This document shows positions 11,225 to 21,822 of a stretch of DNA of 64,000 bases, piece after piece (position 1 is the first letter of the stretch; every line of letters begins with the position of its first letter). The notes below the pieces were generated by a model. That model was not told where the DNA came from. It did no database searches and saw only the letters and a list, made by a program, of their open reading frames with translations. The translations under genes were made by a program, and so were the position numbers. Origin of the DNA: Hirsutella rhossiliensis (taxonomy: Eukaryota; Ascomycota; Sordariomycetes; Hypocreales; Ophiocordycipitaceae); assembly GCF_020360975.1 (NCBI RefSeq), contig NW_025408675.1, forward strand, positions 3,162,001 to 3,226,000, written 5' to 3'.

Positions 11225-14081
11225 ATGGCGACAAACGAGGAATTGCTCGCCCAGTACTCGCATCAGTTCATTCCGTACTCTTTCCAAGCAGGCTATGTGT
11301 GCCTCAGTTATGCCGTCAGCCTCATCGGCGCGGGCGCCACTCTCGAGCTCGTCCGGCGCCAGACCTCGAACAAGGGTTTCCACAATTTGTATGTCCTCTC
11401 TACAGTCGTGAACAGAGGCAAGGAACTGACGGGTGTGTACAGACTGCTTCTGACTGGTGCCGCGATATCCATGGGAGGAATTGCAATCTGGTCCATGGTG
11501 CGCTCAGCCCACTCGTCCAGCCGCCAGCGGTTGTCAAGAGCTTCGCTAATGGGACGGGACAGCATTACATCGGCAACCGAGCCATCTACATCCTCAACGG
11601 AGAGAAGGAACTCCAGATTGCCTACACCACCGGGCTCACGGTTCTATCCCTGTTCGTCCCCATTATCGCCCTGTTCTTGGCCTTTATCATCATCAGCAGC
11701 CACGGCAGAGTCTGCTGGGTGCGCATCATCTTGGCAGGCGCCGTCTCCGGGTGCACCCTCGTCGGCATGCACTACCTCGCAAATGCATCCATTCGCAACT
11801 ACAGGGCCGTCTATCGTCCTGCTTACATTGTGGGTGCGGCCTTGATCGCAGTCGTCGCCAACATTGCGGTTCTCGCCTGCTTCTTCGTCTTTGAAGCCGC
11901 CTGGACCAATGTATGGTGGCGAAGGATCGGGTCTGCCATGGTCTTGGCCGCGGCTGTTTCGGGAGTGCATTGGTGTGCCGCCGCTGGCACAAGGTATAAG
12001 CTGCTTCACTTGTACAAACCGGGGGATGGGCTATCACGCGACGACTCGCTCATCGCCGTCATCTGCCTGGTACGTAATTACAGTCCAACCGTTCAAGTAC
12101 GGGTCTCTAACCCAAGCGCAGTCGGTTGCAGCATGCGTCTTCATGATCGTTAGCGCTCTCTATTCAAGTTGGATCCGGAGTGACTACGCCAGAAAGGCGC
12201 AAAAGGTCGTCCTCGCAGCGGCCGTCTTTGACCAGCGAGGAAGAATCATGGTCAGCAAAGAGGGCTTACTACCAAGTGAGGTGGTCACGGACACCTACAT
12301 CCCAACCGTAAGTCTCTCAGAGCACCCATGCCATTGGGGAGATGGAAGAGTTGACCGTGAGTATCAGTCAAACAACGAGGTCTTCGACACGTCGAACCCG
12401 GTGTTCCACTGGATGTTTTGGGCATCTCAGAATTGGTCCAAGATTACCAAGGTCATCTGCAGCATGGAGAATCACGTCGCCAGTCTTTCGTCCGCCAAGT
12501 TCGCTCGTACGATGAAGCTCAAACTGCTCGGCGACGACGGGGAGGCTGTGGAAAACTACAACACAATCCTCTGCGAACTTTTCTGTGTAGCAGCCACGGC
12601 CCTGGCTGCAAAGATGAAGGACAGCTTGGAGGCCTCGGGAACCCTTTGGGACGAGATTTTCGCAACCGGGGACGACTCGAGCAATGCGCCGGCGGATTAT
12701 GAAGGCAGCCCTGATTTACCTCCCACCCCGACCTCGGCCACCAGCATGAGGTCGCAGACAGACTTCTTGGGGGAGAAGGGTCTTACGACGAGCTTCGACG
12801 AGCAGGGACGGGGTTCTCTCATGTTCCTAGTGCGTCACATCGATGGCCGACGCGATATTGAGAAGCTCGAAGCAGCCGGCTACCGGTTTGCCGAGCTGCA
12901 CCACGTTCTCGACACTATTCACAGCGGCATGCAGATCAAGGCGCGAGACTTTGCGGCTAGACTACGCAACATGTCGAACAAGTCGGAGACCACGACGGGC
13001 CTGAGCCCCGGAGTTCACCTGGGACTCTTTGCGATCCGCGCTAGACTGGATTATGGCGGATTCGACGTGTTAGTCCAGAAGAACGCCAAACATTTGCTCC
13101 CGACTATGCCTCTGCCACTGGAAGGTCTGGAGCCCTGGCAGACGGACCTTCTCAAAACCCTTCAAGGATTCACCGCCTCTGCCGTCATCCAGAAGCTGGA
13201 AGACGGGGCGTTCGGGCCAGGCAGAGGGCGCGACTTTGCGATACAGCTTCGCAACTCGATTGCCTCGCTGCGGCTGTGGATCGATAACGCTATCCTCGAC
13301 GAGGCAAAACTCGTCTCTCGGGTAGTTCGAGCCCCGTGCGACCCTATCGAGTCAGAGTTGTCATGTTCATTGGTCGCATTTCAACTTGTCCTTCCCATCC
13401 ACTTCAACATCGCCTTCAGAAACCTGGAGGCAGTTCCTCTTCAGTTCTTCAAGATGCGGCAGCACTTGAGCCAAGCCGACGGCTCCAACTCTGCTTATAC
13501 GGAGCAGCCGATTCTGCGACCGCCACCTGGTAGGCGCTCTGACGACTCCATATCTGGGAATCCCCGGAACATGAGTCTGAAGATGCTTGCCAAGCCGGGG
13601 CGACCGTTCAAGGAAACCCTAGACTACGAGCTTCCTCATCATGCCTTGACAAAAGGCCTGAGGGAAAATTCGGTGGCGGCTAACAAGAGGAGTCCTGGCA
13701 ATGATGAATGGCGACTCCCGACGTCGACAACAAGCCCGTTTGAAAAGGCCAAGGCTCTCACCGGCCAAAGTTCGCCAGGCATGCACCCATACGGCAGCAT
13801 CTTGGTGTCGCAAGAAATTCAGGTGAATTACCAACAGGTCCGTTGTCGGTTCTTGGTCAATGTCGCTTGATTGGAGAGTTACTAATATATCTGTGAAGGG
13901 CACCAAGAACAACGCCACTGACGAGCGAATATTCGCGAAGGATTTCATGGGCTCACAGGAGGAATTGTATACGGCGACTGCGATGGGAAAGCCGAGCGGT
14001 GCGACTGCGAGGGACTATGGCGAGTCACATTTCGTGGACGAGTTGCTTGCGCTCTGCATGGCTAGATATAGCCGGAGATAG
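11225..14081 (+). CDS. MHYT-domain integral membrane sensor-like protein
   Basis: This is a fungal membrane protein with the MHYT repeat, first described in bacterial signalling proteins, where a role in sensing small gases through bound metal has been proposed. Six exons (11225-11388, 11443-11497, 11563-12069, 12122-12307, 12368-13837, 13899-14081) close in frame at 855 codons. The name motif is rebuilt across the second splice junction as WSM|HYIGN. A second copy is GMHYLAN and a third, more diverged, is SGVHWCAA. About seven hydrophobic segments fill the first 300 residues. A long hydrophilic C-terminus follows, with no GGDEF, EAL or histidine-kinase signature visible, so the output mechanism is unknown. 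The gene is intact although relics and a dead transposon surround it. The domain assignment is firm; the function is not. Confidence 0.9.
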
Positions 14082-14168
14082 AAGGGGGCGCACAGGGGAA
14101 TGGTTCGTACATAACAGGCCGGGGACAGAGCTATACTATACATACATACTTAGCATTCGTACTGGAGC

Positions 14169-14194
14169 ATCCCTTTGAGTGCGGAGGGACCGCA
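14169..14194 (+). repeat. Left terminal inverted repeat of piggyBac element
   Basis: A 26-bp terminus, perfectly inverted at 16249-16274. Weak similarity continues a further ~10 bp inward (GTCACG is shared in both arms). Confidence 0.9.
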
Positions 14195-14387
14195 GGAGGG
14201 TCACGGGCCCCACAATACGTAGCTACATGTCAGATACAACTTCAGGGGCTTGCAGCATCAGCAAAACCTACAACAGTCAATTTTTCTAGCAACTACATTC
14301 AAATTAAGCTCTATGGCTTCGCAATAAGATCCACAAGCTTCGCAGGTAGCTATTCTAGCTATAAATAGCTTCGAACATACCCTTTAT

Positions 14388-16180
14388 ATGCGGCTTGACC
14401 ACTGTCAGCGCGAGCAGCCTATCGACAGCACAGTCCGCCCTATATTCGACCCCGAGCCTAAACGGGGCCCCGAATTTACCCCTTTTCACGTTCCCGAGCG
14501 CGAGCCACAGCCCCGACAGCTGCCACCAACGCCGTTATTACATTTCCAGCGATTCCTAGCCGAATCCCTAGTCGAGAGCTGGGTCGGGTACACAAATAAC
14601 GGTCCAAGGCCGGGCCTAGAGGGTCTAAAGCAGCAGCATTCGCGAGAGAATAGCTAGACAGAGACATCTCTTAGAGAGGTCTTTCTCTAGGTTGCTACTC
14701 TGATTTATATGGGCTTATACAAGGAAACAAGAGTCCGAGACCATTAGAAGACTTCCACAGCGGACTCGATAGTCCCTATACACCCAATTCTTCAGTATAT
14801 GTCATTTAACCGCTTTTTTCTTCTCCAGCGGCATATACGGATTAGTGACCCGAATAGCATTTCGTGTGGGCTCCCTACGCCCTTTACATAGGTCAATGAG
14901 TGGGCCGAACACATACAATAGGTGTCTCTTGCCCTCTGTTAGCTAGGCACTTATTTGGCTATAGATAAGTGTATCGTCAGCTATACGGGTAGGTCAAAGC
15001 AGACAGTCACAATCAAGACCAAGCCCACACCCACAGGCTTCAAAGTGTGGGTTGTGGCCTAAGCGGGCTATTTTATTCGGTGGCTTTGGCACCAACCTTC
15101 TAACGCCCTTGGCCCGGCTGCTGGGAAGAAAAGGAAGAGGGCCACAGGCACGGCAGAGGGCAGCATTTCTCTTAACCCGACTCAGAGCGTCGTTATTGCC
15201 CTAGTCAAGCAGCTACCAGAACAGACATACCACGTCTTCTTCGATAACCTCTTTTCCTCGCCGAACCTTCTCAACGCTCTTCGTCAGCTAGGGATTGGGG
15301 CCACAGGCACAGCCCGAGTGAACTGTGGCTTCTATCAGCCCTTCGTAGAGGCAAAGAAAGCTGACATAAAGGGTGACTGTTGGCCTTGGGGCACGCTAAA
15401 GACTGCGCCTACCCCTGACGGTTAGGTAAGAGCATTAGAAGACAGGCTCCCTAGTAATTAATTCCCCTACTAATTTGTCTTCTTCTTCTAGGTCAACTAA
15501 TTCGCTTAGAAAGATAATGCCCTTGTGCTTTTCCTCTTAATAGTCTATTCCGGCAAGGAATTCGAAGAGCGAATTCGGCGTCGGCCGACAACAACACAGC
15601 CTCGAGCACGCCCAATATAGCAAAAATTCGGTGCCGAGCCTATCTTACGTCTTCCTATGCCGTCTATCTCTGCAGACTATAATGATCAAATAGGCGGCGT
15701 TGATATTGGTGACCAACTAAGAGCAGGGGAGGGACTAGACCACCGTGTTTGTAGGGGAAATTGGCGGGCAATTGCGTGGACCTTCCTGCTTAAGACTGCC
15801 CTTGTTAACAGCTACCTTCTTTAGCTTTAGGGCCAGCTAAGCTGGCCGCGAATAACCTCATAGCGCGAGTGGCGGCAACGCTTAATAAAGGATCTCTGCG
15901 AGGCTTACGGAAAAGACAGGTCAAGATAGCTATTTCGGGCTGGCGACATCTTTACGCCTATATCACAACACAATCATGTCTCTCGTTCAAAAGGATCGCC
16001 TTGCGTTGCCTGCCAGGGCTTCAAAGCTGGGCAGCCAAGATCACGGAGTCAACGCAAGCCGTTGGGCGCGGCCAGCGGCAACAAGAAGCAGGCTGTGAAG
16101 ACTCGTAAGGGATGCGACCAGTGTAATGTAGCTATTTGTACCCGGCCGGATTGTTGGGACTTCTATTATAGCCTAATTTG
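14388..16180 (+). pseudogene. piggyBac transposase (DDE_Tnp_1_7) pseudogene
   Basis: The N-terminal part is an open frame (14388-14657, PEPKRGPEFTPFHVPE...). After that the transposase reads almost co-linearly. It shows SKQTVTIKTKPTPTGFKVWV near 14995, YHVFFDNLFSSPNLLNALRQL near 15220 (the second catalytic Asp region), KDNALVLFL near 15510, RPTTTQPRARPI near 15580 and DYNDQIGGVDIGDQ near 15680 (third Asp region). It ends in a C-rich tail (CDQCNVAICTRPDC) near 16110. Many stops sit where fungal relatives have Gln or Trp: TAG at 14889 (TGG expected), TAA at 15060 (CAA), TAA at 15498 (CAA), TAG at 15507 (TGG). These are all C-to-T or G-to-A changes, as repeat-induced point mutation would give. 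Confidence 0.85.
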
Positions 16181-16248
16181 CTAGCAAACTAAAGTATCCT
16201 TAATAGCGCGGTGTCTCTATTGGCTAACATCCCTGCTCGTGACTTAGG

Positions 16249-16274
16249 TGCGGTCCCTCCGCACTCAAAGGGAT
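16249..16274 (-). repeat. Right terminal inverted repeat of piggyBac element
   Basis: Perfect reverse complement of 14169-14194. Confidence 0.9.
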
Positions 16275-16700
16275 CCAAAATATATCCACTTTGGCGATTT
16301 TAGCCACCGCAAGGGGGCTCCAATCCGATCCGAGCAGGACAAGGTTGTCTTCTTTGACATGACACGGGCTTCAGTACTCAACGTCTCCTTCGCTTGTCTG
16401 CATCTGTGGCTTGCGCAATAATTCGCTCGGCTAGGTCATGGTTGGAAACTTGCTCCGGGTCCCTCCGGGCCTGGCCGCAAGCAACCCTCCCCCCCCCTCC
16501 AGCCCCCCGTCCGGTCAGGCGCCGTCGCCGGCATTGACGCACCAAGGGCTTGTATATATCAATCCACTGCAACTCAACTTCTGTCCTCATTTTTCTGCCT
16601 CCAAGCTCTCCCTTTCTGCCCGCACGCGTCCCCTTCAGGATGAGAGTGGTCCAAGACATTCCGCTCCGGCCAACAGGATGGAGAAGTTCTTCGCGCCACC
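16275..16700. other. Spacer between transposon and APH-family relic
   Basis: No gene is supported. The region contains a C-rich tract at 16490-16510 and may hold the eroded promoter of the phosphotransferase relic. Confidence 0.4.
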
Positions 16701-16713
16701 TAGGCAATCTTGA

Positions 16714-17890
16714 CATGGCCTCGGGCATATCGACTGATGCGAGTCCTACCGCCACCATGTCTCCGTCGGGCTCTCACGTGTCAGACTCTTCTTCTCTCAT
16801 GTACGGCCAAGAGCACCACCTGGCCCGGCTCGGTCCTGGATCAGGTCTCCGTCGAGCACCTGCGTGGAGGCGACTACAATCGCATTGTTGGTTTGACGCG
16901 GCAGCGCTCCGATGCTCATCCCGACTCCGAGACGCAGTACCTCTTGCGCATCCCTCGCTTCGACGCGGCTCAGGTCGACGACGGCGTGGCTGTCCAGCAA
17001 TTCATCCATCGATACATCTCATCCCCGCCCCGGACGTCGTGGCCTTGGACGAGACGGAGCACCCGAGACCTCCTTGATCTCGTCTTACCCGAGCCTAAGC
17101 CACGAGTACAAAATGCCGATTTGCTCGAGAATTCGGCGCCGTCTTCAACCAGATCTGCCCGTACAGAGCAGCATGGCCGGCAAGCTGGTCCTGCCGGCGC
17201 ACCGCAAAGACCTCGAGACGCCCCTTCGCCTCGCGCCTTGGGTCCATGTACCGGAGGATCCCAAGCTCGTCCGGCCCTGCAGCGTCTCCACACGGTCCGA
17301 ATCCGCCTGCGAGCTGCTTACCGCCCTCTTCCTCGCCCGCAAGGCAGAAGAGATGCACAACTGTCCCACAGCCGACATCATACTCTCATCCCGGGACTAG
17401 CTTTGCCAGATGACACGGGAGCTCATACCAGTGGCTGGTTGGGTGACCGGGATTATTCGATTGCCCACTTGGAGATCTCGCTCCCCGCAACATTCTCGTC
17501 AACCCAACTGCCGATGCGCAGCAACCCGTCATTTCCGTAATTCTCATCTGGGACAGTGCCGTTCTTGCCCAGAGCTTCATGTCGTACGCCGCGACCCCCC
17601 TCCTCCCCGTGGATCTGGGCTTGGAAAGACGACGAGCACGACGAGCGGAAAGCCAACGACGTCCCACTGACTCCAGAAGGGCGACAGCTCAAGGCATGTT
17701 CTGAAAAGGCTGCGGGGCAAGACTACCCTCCGCTAACTTACGAGCCCGCGTACCGGTTGGTGAGGCGCTTTGTTTTGTTCGCGTAGAAGGCGCGGTACAG
17801 CCATGAGGACACAGAGGCCGAGGTCATGCTTCAGGGATGGACTGAACTGTATCAAATGGCGAAAGAGTCGCGTTGACGCACACTGTGCTT
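16714..17890 (+). pseudogene. Aminoglycoside-phosphotransferase (APH) family relic
   Basis: Fragments in all three plus-strand frames follow the order of fungal APH/choline-kinase-fold proteins. LDQVSVEHLRGGDYNRI is near 16840, YLLRIPRFDAAQVDDGVAV near 16940, PAPDVVALDETEH near 17020, a middle piece LETPLRLAPWVHVPEDPKLV near 17215, APRNILVNPTADAQQPVIS near 17480, then ILIWDSAVLAQSFMSY and DDEHDERKANDVPLTPEGR near 17630. Frame changes occur about every 100-150 bp. The Brenner motif HLD is HLE and the metal-binding DWD is IWD, so key residues as well as the frame are lost. That argues for real decay. The family is widely expanded in Hypocreales with mostly unknown substrates. Confidence 0.7.
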
Positions 17891-19145
17891 CATGGCTGCA
17901 AGGCGGTCGGCTACAGGAAGCAATCGCCTTTGGTCACTTCCTATCAACATATCCCTCATAATTCGTCTACACGGAGTGATGTTCTTGTGCCCCTTTCTCC
18001 TGATCCAGGTGCTCTCGCTCCTTAGCAAGCGGGATAAAAAAAGAGATGCCAGCTACGAATATGAGTGCCTGTACGAGTTGTGAGGGACGGCCTAGAAGAG
18101 AAGCCCCTGATCTCTGTGTATCCGATTCGCCAACCGGTCTACTCTGCACACAGGCTTGCTTTTCCCTTTAGCCAACGATCCAGACTATGACGCGACTTCG
18201 TCTCCGGCCACACTGCTCATACGAACCGGCACGCGGCCGAGGGAGGATCGGTAGCCATGGCATTCAATGGAAGCAAATAGCTTGACATGGATCCATGGGG
18301 GTACAGAGCATTCCTCCTGTATCTTCGCGGCAAGCCCCGCCGGCAGGCGGATCTCTGCTCTGTACAAACTTGCATATTGACGCGGGCCAACTTCAAGGCG
18401 GTTTGCGTGCTTCGACATGCATGACACGCCATCAACAGCGGCTCATTTTCCCGTCACCGTGGACGTAGTGTTGTCCAAGGTGACTTCCTGCTGGACAGAG
18501 TCCGACCGAGCGTATTGCGGGGCAAGCAATATTGAAACTTACGCGTGAGGTGGATTGGTTTGACCACCTTGCCTCTGCAACGGTGACGTCCGCGTTGATT
18601 ATATGAAACATGGCATGCAAGGCATGGTATCCTCGTCCACCTTCTGACACTTCGTCCGAACCGCCAGCTTTGAGCCGGAAACACAAAAGTCCGAACATAA
18701 TAATAAGAGTGGGTGTACGTCAAGTCATCGCTTCCCAAAGAGGACAAAGACAACTGTCGTGCTTATAAGCAGTTTGATTTTTGCACGACGCATCAGACGC
18801 TTTACACCACCCACAAACGGATTCCCTTGAAAAATGAAGGCTTCGCCAAGTGTGAAAATTTTCTTGTAGCCGCAGCGAGTAAGGATCAAGTAATGATTTG
18901 AAGGGCAAAACTTTTCACATTGGTCGTTTGAGCGTATCTATCTACACGTCAAATATGTACAAAACATCATGCTGCGCACTACTTGGACTCTCGTATAAAC
19001 AATGATTATTATTATTAGGTGGTTCTATTCTGAACAAAAGAAACCATGCTAAACGGAAGGCATATTCACTATACGGAGTATATCCCTCAGAGTACATGAT
19101 GATGATACTTTTTGCCAACTATTATCCACCGTTCAAAGCTTGCTC
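17891..19145. other. 1.25-kb intergenic region
   Basis: No supported coding region. It contains the 3' flank of the repeat protein gene (AT-rich stretch around 18,950-19,100). Confidence 0.5.
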
Positions 19146-21822
19146 TTAACAAGCCACGATCCAGGCAGCAGCGGCAATGACGACGTAGGCGATAGCCGAA
19201 GTCGACCGAGCAGCGCCTCCAGAGACATTGACCGTGGGAGGCTCAGTGTCGGTGTTGCCGGGCTTGCTAGGAGCCTCCGGCACGCCGGGGACGACAGGCT
19301 TGGCGGGGGCCTCAGGCTGGCCGGGGGTTCCAGGCTGGCCAGGGGTCCCAGGCTGACCGGGAGTTCCAGGCTGGCCAGGGTGGACAAACTTGCCCTGGGT
19401 CTCCGGCTTGCCAGGCACAGGATAGGCCGGAGCAGCTGGCTGACCGGGAGCCTCAGGCTGGCCATGGATCTCGGGCTTGCCGGGGACGGGGTAGACGGGA
19501 GCCGGGGGCTGGCCGGGGATCTCAGGCTTGCCGGGCACGGGATAGACCGGAGGGACACCCTTCTCGTGGGTCTCGGGCTTGCCGGGGATGGGGTAGACGG
19601 GAGCCGGAGGCTGGCCGGGGATCTCAGGCTTGCCGGGCACGGGATAGACCGGAGGGACACCCTTCTCGTGGGTCTCGGGCTTGCCGGGGATGGGGTAGAC
19701 GGGAGCCGGAGGCTGGCCGGGGATCTCAGGCTTGCCGGGCACGGGATAGACCGGAGGGACACCCTTCTCGTGGGTCTCGGGCTTGCCGGGGATGGGGTAG
19801 ACGGGAGCCGGGGGCTGGCCGGGGATCTTAGGCTTGCCGGGCACGGGATAGACCGGAGTGATACCCTTCTCGTGAGTCTCGGGCTTGCCGGGGATAGGGT
19901 AGACGGGAGCCGGGGGCTGGCCGGGGATCTCAGGCTTGCCGGGCACGGGGTAGACCGGAGGGACACCCTTCTCGTGGGTCTCGGGCTTGCCGGGGATGGG
20001 GTAGACGGGAGCCGGAGGCTGGCCGGGGATCTCAGGCTTGCCGGGCACGGGATAGACCGGAGGGACACCCTTCTCGTGGGTCTCGGGCTTGCCGGGGATG
20101 GGGTAGACGGGAGCCGGGGGCTGGCCGGGGATCTCAGGCTTGCCGGGCACGGGATAGACCGGAGGGACACCCTTCTCGTGGGTCTCGGGCTTGCCGGGGA
20201 TGGGGTAGACGGGAGCCGGGGGCTGGCCGGGGATCTTAGGCTTGCCGGGCACGGGATAGACCGGAGTGATACCCTTCTCGTGAGTCTCGGGCTTGCCGGG
20301 GATAGGGTAGACGGGAGCCGGGGGCTGGCCGGGGATCTCAGGCTTGCCGGGCACGGGGTAGACCGGAGGGACACCCTTCTCGTGGGTCTCGGGCTTGCCG
20401 GGGATGGGGTAGACGGGAGCCGGAGGCTGGCCGGGGATCTCAGGCTTGCCGGGCACGGGGTAGACCGGAGGGACACCCTTCTCGTGGGTCCCGGGCTTGC
20501 CGGGGATGGGGTAGACGGGAGCCGGAGGCTGGCCGGGGATCTCAGGCTTGCCGGGCACGGGATAGACCGGAGGGACACCCTTCTCGTGGGTCTCGGGCTT
20601 GCCAGGGACGGGATATTCGGGAGCCGGGGGCTGGCCGGGGTGGACGGCAACAACAGGATAGTTGGGCGAAGGCGGATGGGGAGGATATACGACACCCGGA
20701 CGAGGACCGCAGTCTAGGGGAGAAGGTTGTTTTAGCAATCTTGACTCGTTCTCTGTGTATGTGAGAAGGTTTGGAAAACTCACTCAGGCAAGGGACAGGA
20801 GTAGGAAGGCTGCAACGGGCCGGGAAGGTGACGCAGTTGTCGCTTCCCGTGGTGATGCGCTCGTGCTGGCAAGGCTTGAGGTAGTTGGCCCCATAAGCCG
20901 GCAGAGTGGTGCAGCCGACCGGAATGGTGATGCAGTCGTCAAGGCCCGTGGTAATCTTCTCAGCGTGGCAAGCAGTCGGGACCGGGCGAACCGGCAGGGT
21001 CGTGTCCACCGTGATGGTAAGGGTGGTGTCGCCGGGGTGGTGAGGACGCCTGGTATAGGTTGGGACGTCCTGCGTCCAAGACTGCGGGGGATACGGCGGC
21101 GAGCTGTAGGTCCACTCATGGTGATGGGGATGCTTGGAAGTCCACGGGGGAGGGGGCGGCGGGCCATAAGTCGACGTTTCAGGAGGCGGCGGTGGGCCAT
21201 AAGTCGACGTGGGAGGCGGCGGCGGCCCGTAGTTCGACGTGTCAGGAGGCGGCGGTGGGCCGTAGGTCGACGTGTCAGGGGGCGGCGGGGGACCGTAGTT
21301 CGATGGGTCAGGAGGTGGCGGCTGGTTGTAACTAGAGTACGGGCGCGGCTTGTGGTTCGGCTTGTGGTTCGGCTTGGGGCTCGGCGTCGGCGGTGGCCTA
21401 GGCGGGGCCGACGATGTATACGGCGGAGGAAGGCCCGAGGTCGAGCCGTACGCCCCAGTTGGCTCGTCGGCATAAGGATCCGAAGACGATTCCTCATCGA
21501 ACTGGCGCTTGCGGTACTTGAAAGCGCCGCCGCACTTCCTCTTCACGACCCTCTCGAGCTTGGAGGCGGTAGCGCCATTGAATCCGTAGGCCTCGGAGAT
21601 CTCGCTGATGGCGAGGTCGTCCTGGACGCCGCCCGACTTGAGAGCAGTGCCGCAGAGCAAGCCAAGCTTCTTCTGGCTGAGATGGTCAAGGTCCGCCTCG
21701 GAGAGAGAGCCGAGCTTCTCGAGGAGCTGCTCGACGTTGGCGGACCGAGAGGCGTGGGAGTTGTAGTTTTCGGCCGCTGAGGCAGCGGCCCCGAGAACGA
21801 GCGGCGCAACGAGGAAGCGCAT
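19146..21822 (-). CDS. Secreted proline-rich tandem-repeat cell-surface protein, GPI-anchor type
   Basis: The start ATG (21820-21822) gives a signal peptide, MRFLVAPLVLGAAASA. One 70-bp intron (20714-20783, phase 1) joins two exons into 869 codons. Residues ~20-120 form a small Cys-containing domain with a basic KRKCGG...RKR stretch. A linker of YGPPPPP repeats follows (about six). Next come two related Cys segments (CHAEKITTGLDDC and CQHERITTGSDNC) and then eleven 34-residue repeats built on PVYPVPGKPEIPGQ / PVYPIPGKPETHEKG. A short GQPGTP collagen-like stretch precedes a hydrophobic C-terminus (AIAYVVIAAAAWIVAC) after small residues (SGGAARSTS), which looks like a GPI signal. It is probably a cell-wall or adhesion protein; the exact family was not recognised. 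Copy number is likely to vary between strains. Confidence 0.85.
19470..20640 (-). repeat. Eleven-copy 102-bp coding tandem repeat with 408-bp higher-order period
   Basis: The marker CTTCTCGTG recurs at exactly 102-bp steps from about 19561 to 20581, eleven times. Two units carry the same set of variants (GTGATACCC, CTCGTGAGTC, GGGGATAGGG) near 19860 and 20268, exactly 408 bp or four units apart. This implies duplication of a four-unit block. The period is a multiple of three, so long antisense and alternative frames stay open across the array. Confidence 0.95.

Larger units (their letters stand above)
14169..16274 (+). mobile_element. piggyBac-type DNA transposon, complete but inactive
   Basis: The element is bounded by a perfect 26-bp terminal inverted repeat: left 14169-14194 begins ATCCCTTTGAGTGCGG and right 16249-16274 is its reverse complement. 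It is 2,106 bp long, a plausible size for one transposase gene. The canonical piggyBac TTAA target duplication is not visible at either edge (GC precedes the left end and CC follows the right), so the target may have eroded or the family may use another site. The left end lies 88 bp past the MHYT gene stop. The transposase inside is dead. Confidence 0.88.

Noticed and set aside
19470..20640. Regular repeats that could suggest a CRISPR array
   Set aside because: This is a eukaryotic coding tandem repeat: no unique spacers, and it lies within a translated exon.
19133..20717. Two other long open frames (over 500 codons) on both strands across the proline-rich repeat
   Set aside because: The 102-bp repeat has a length divisible by three and lacks stops in several frames, so these frames are by-products. 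Only the minus-strand frame joins a signal-peptide exon and a GPI tail.
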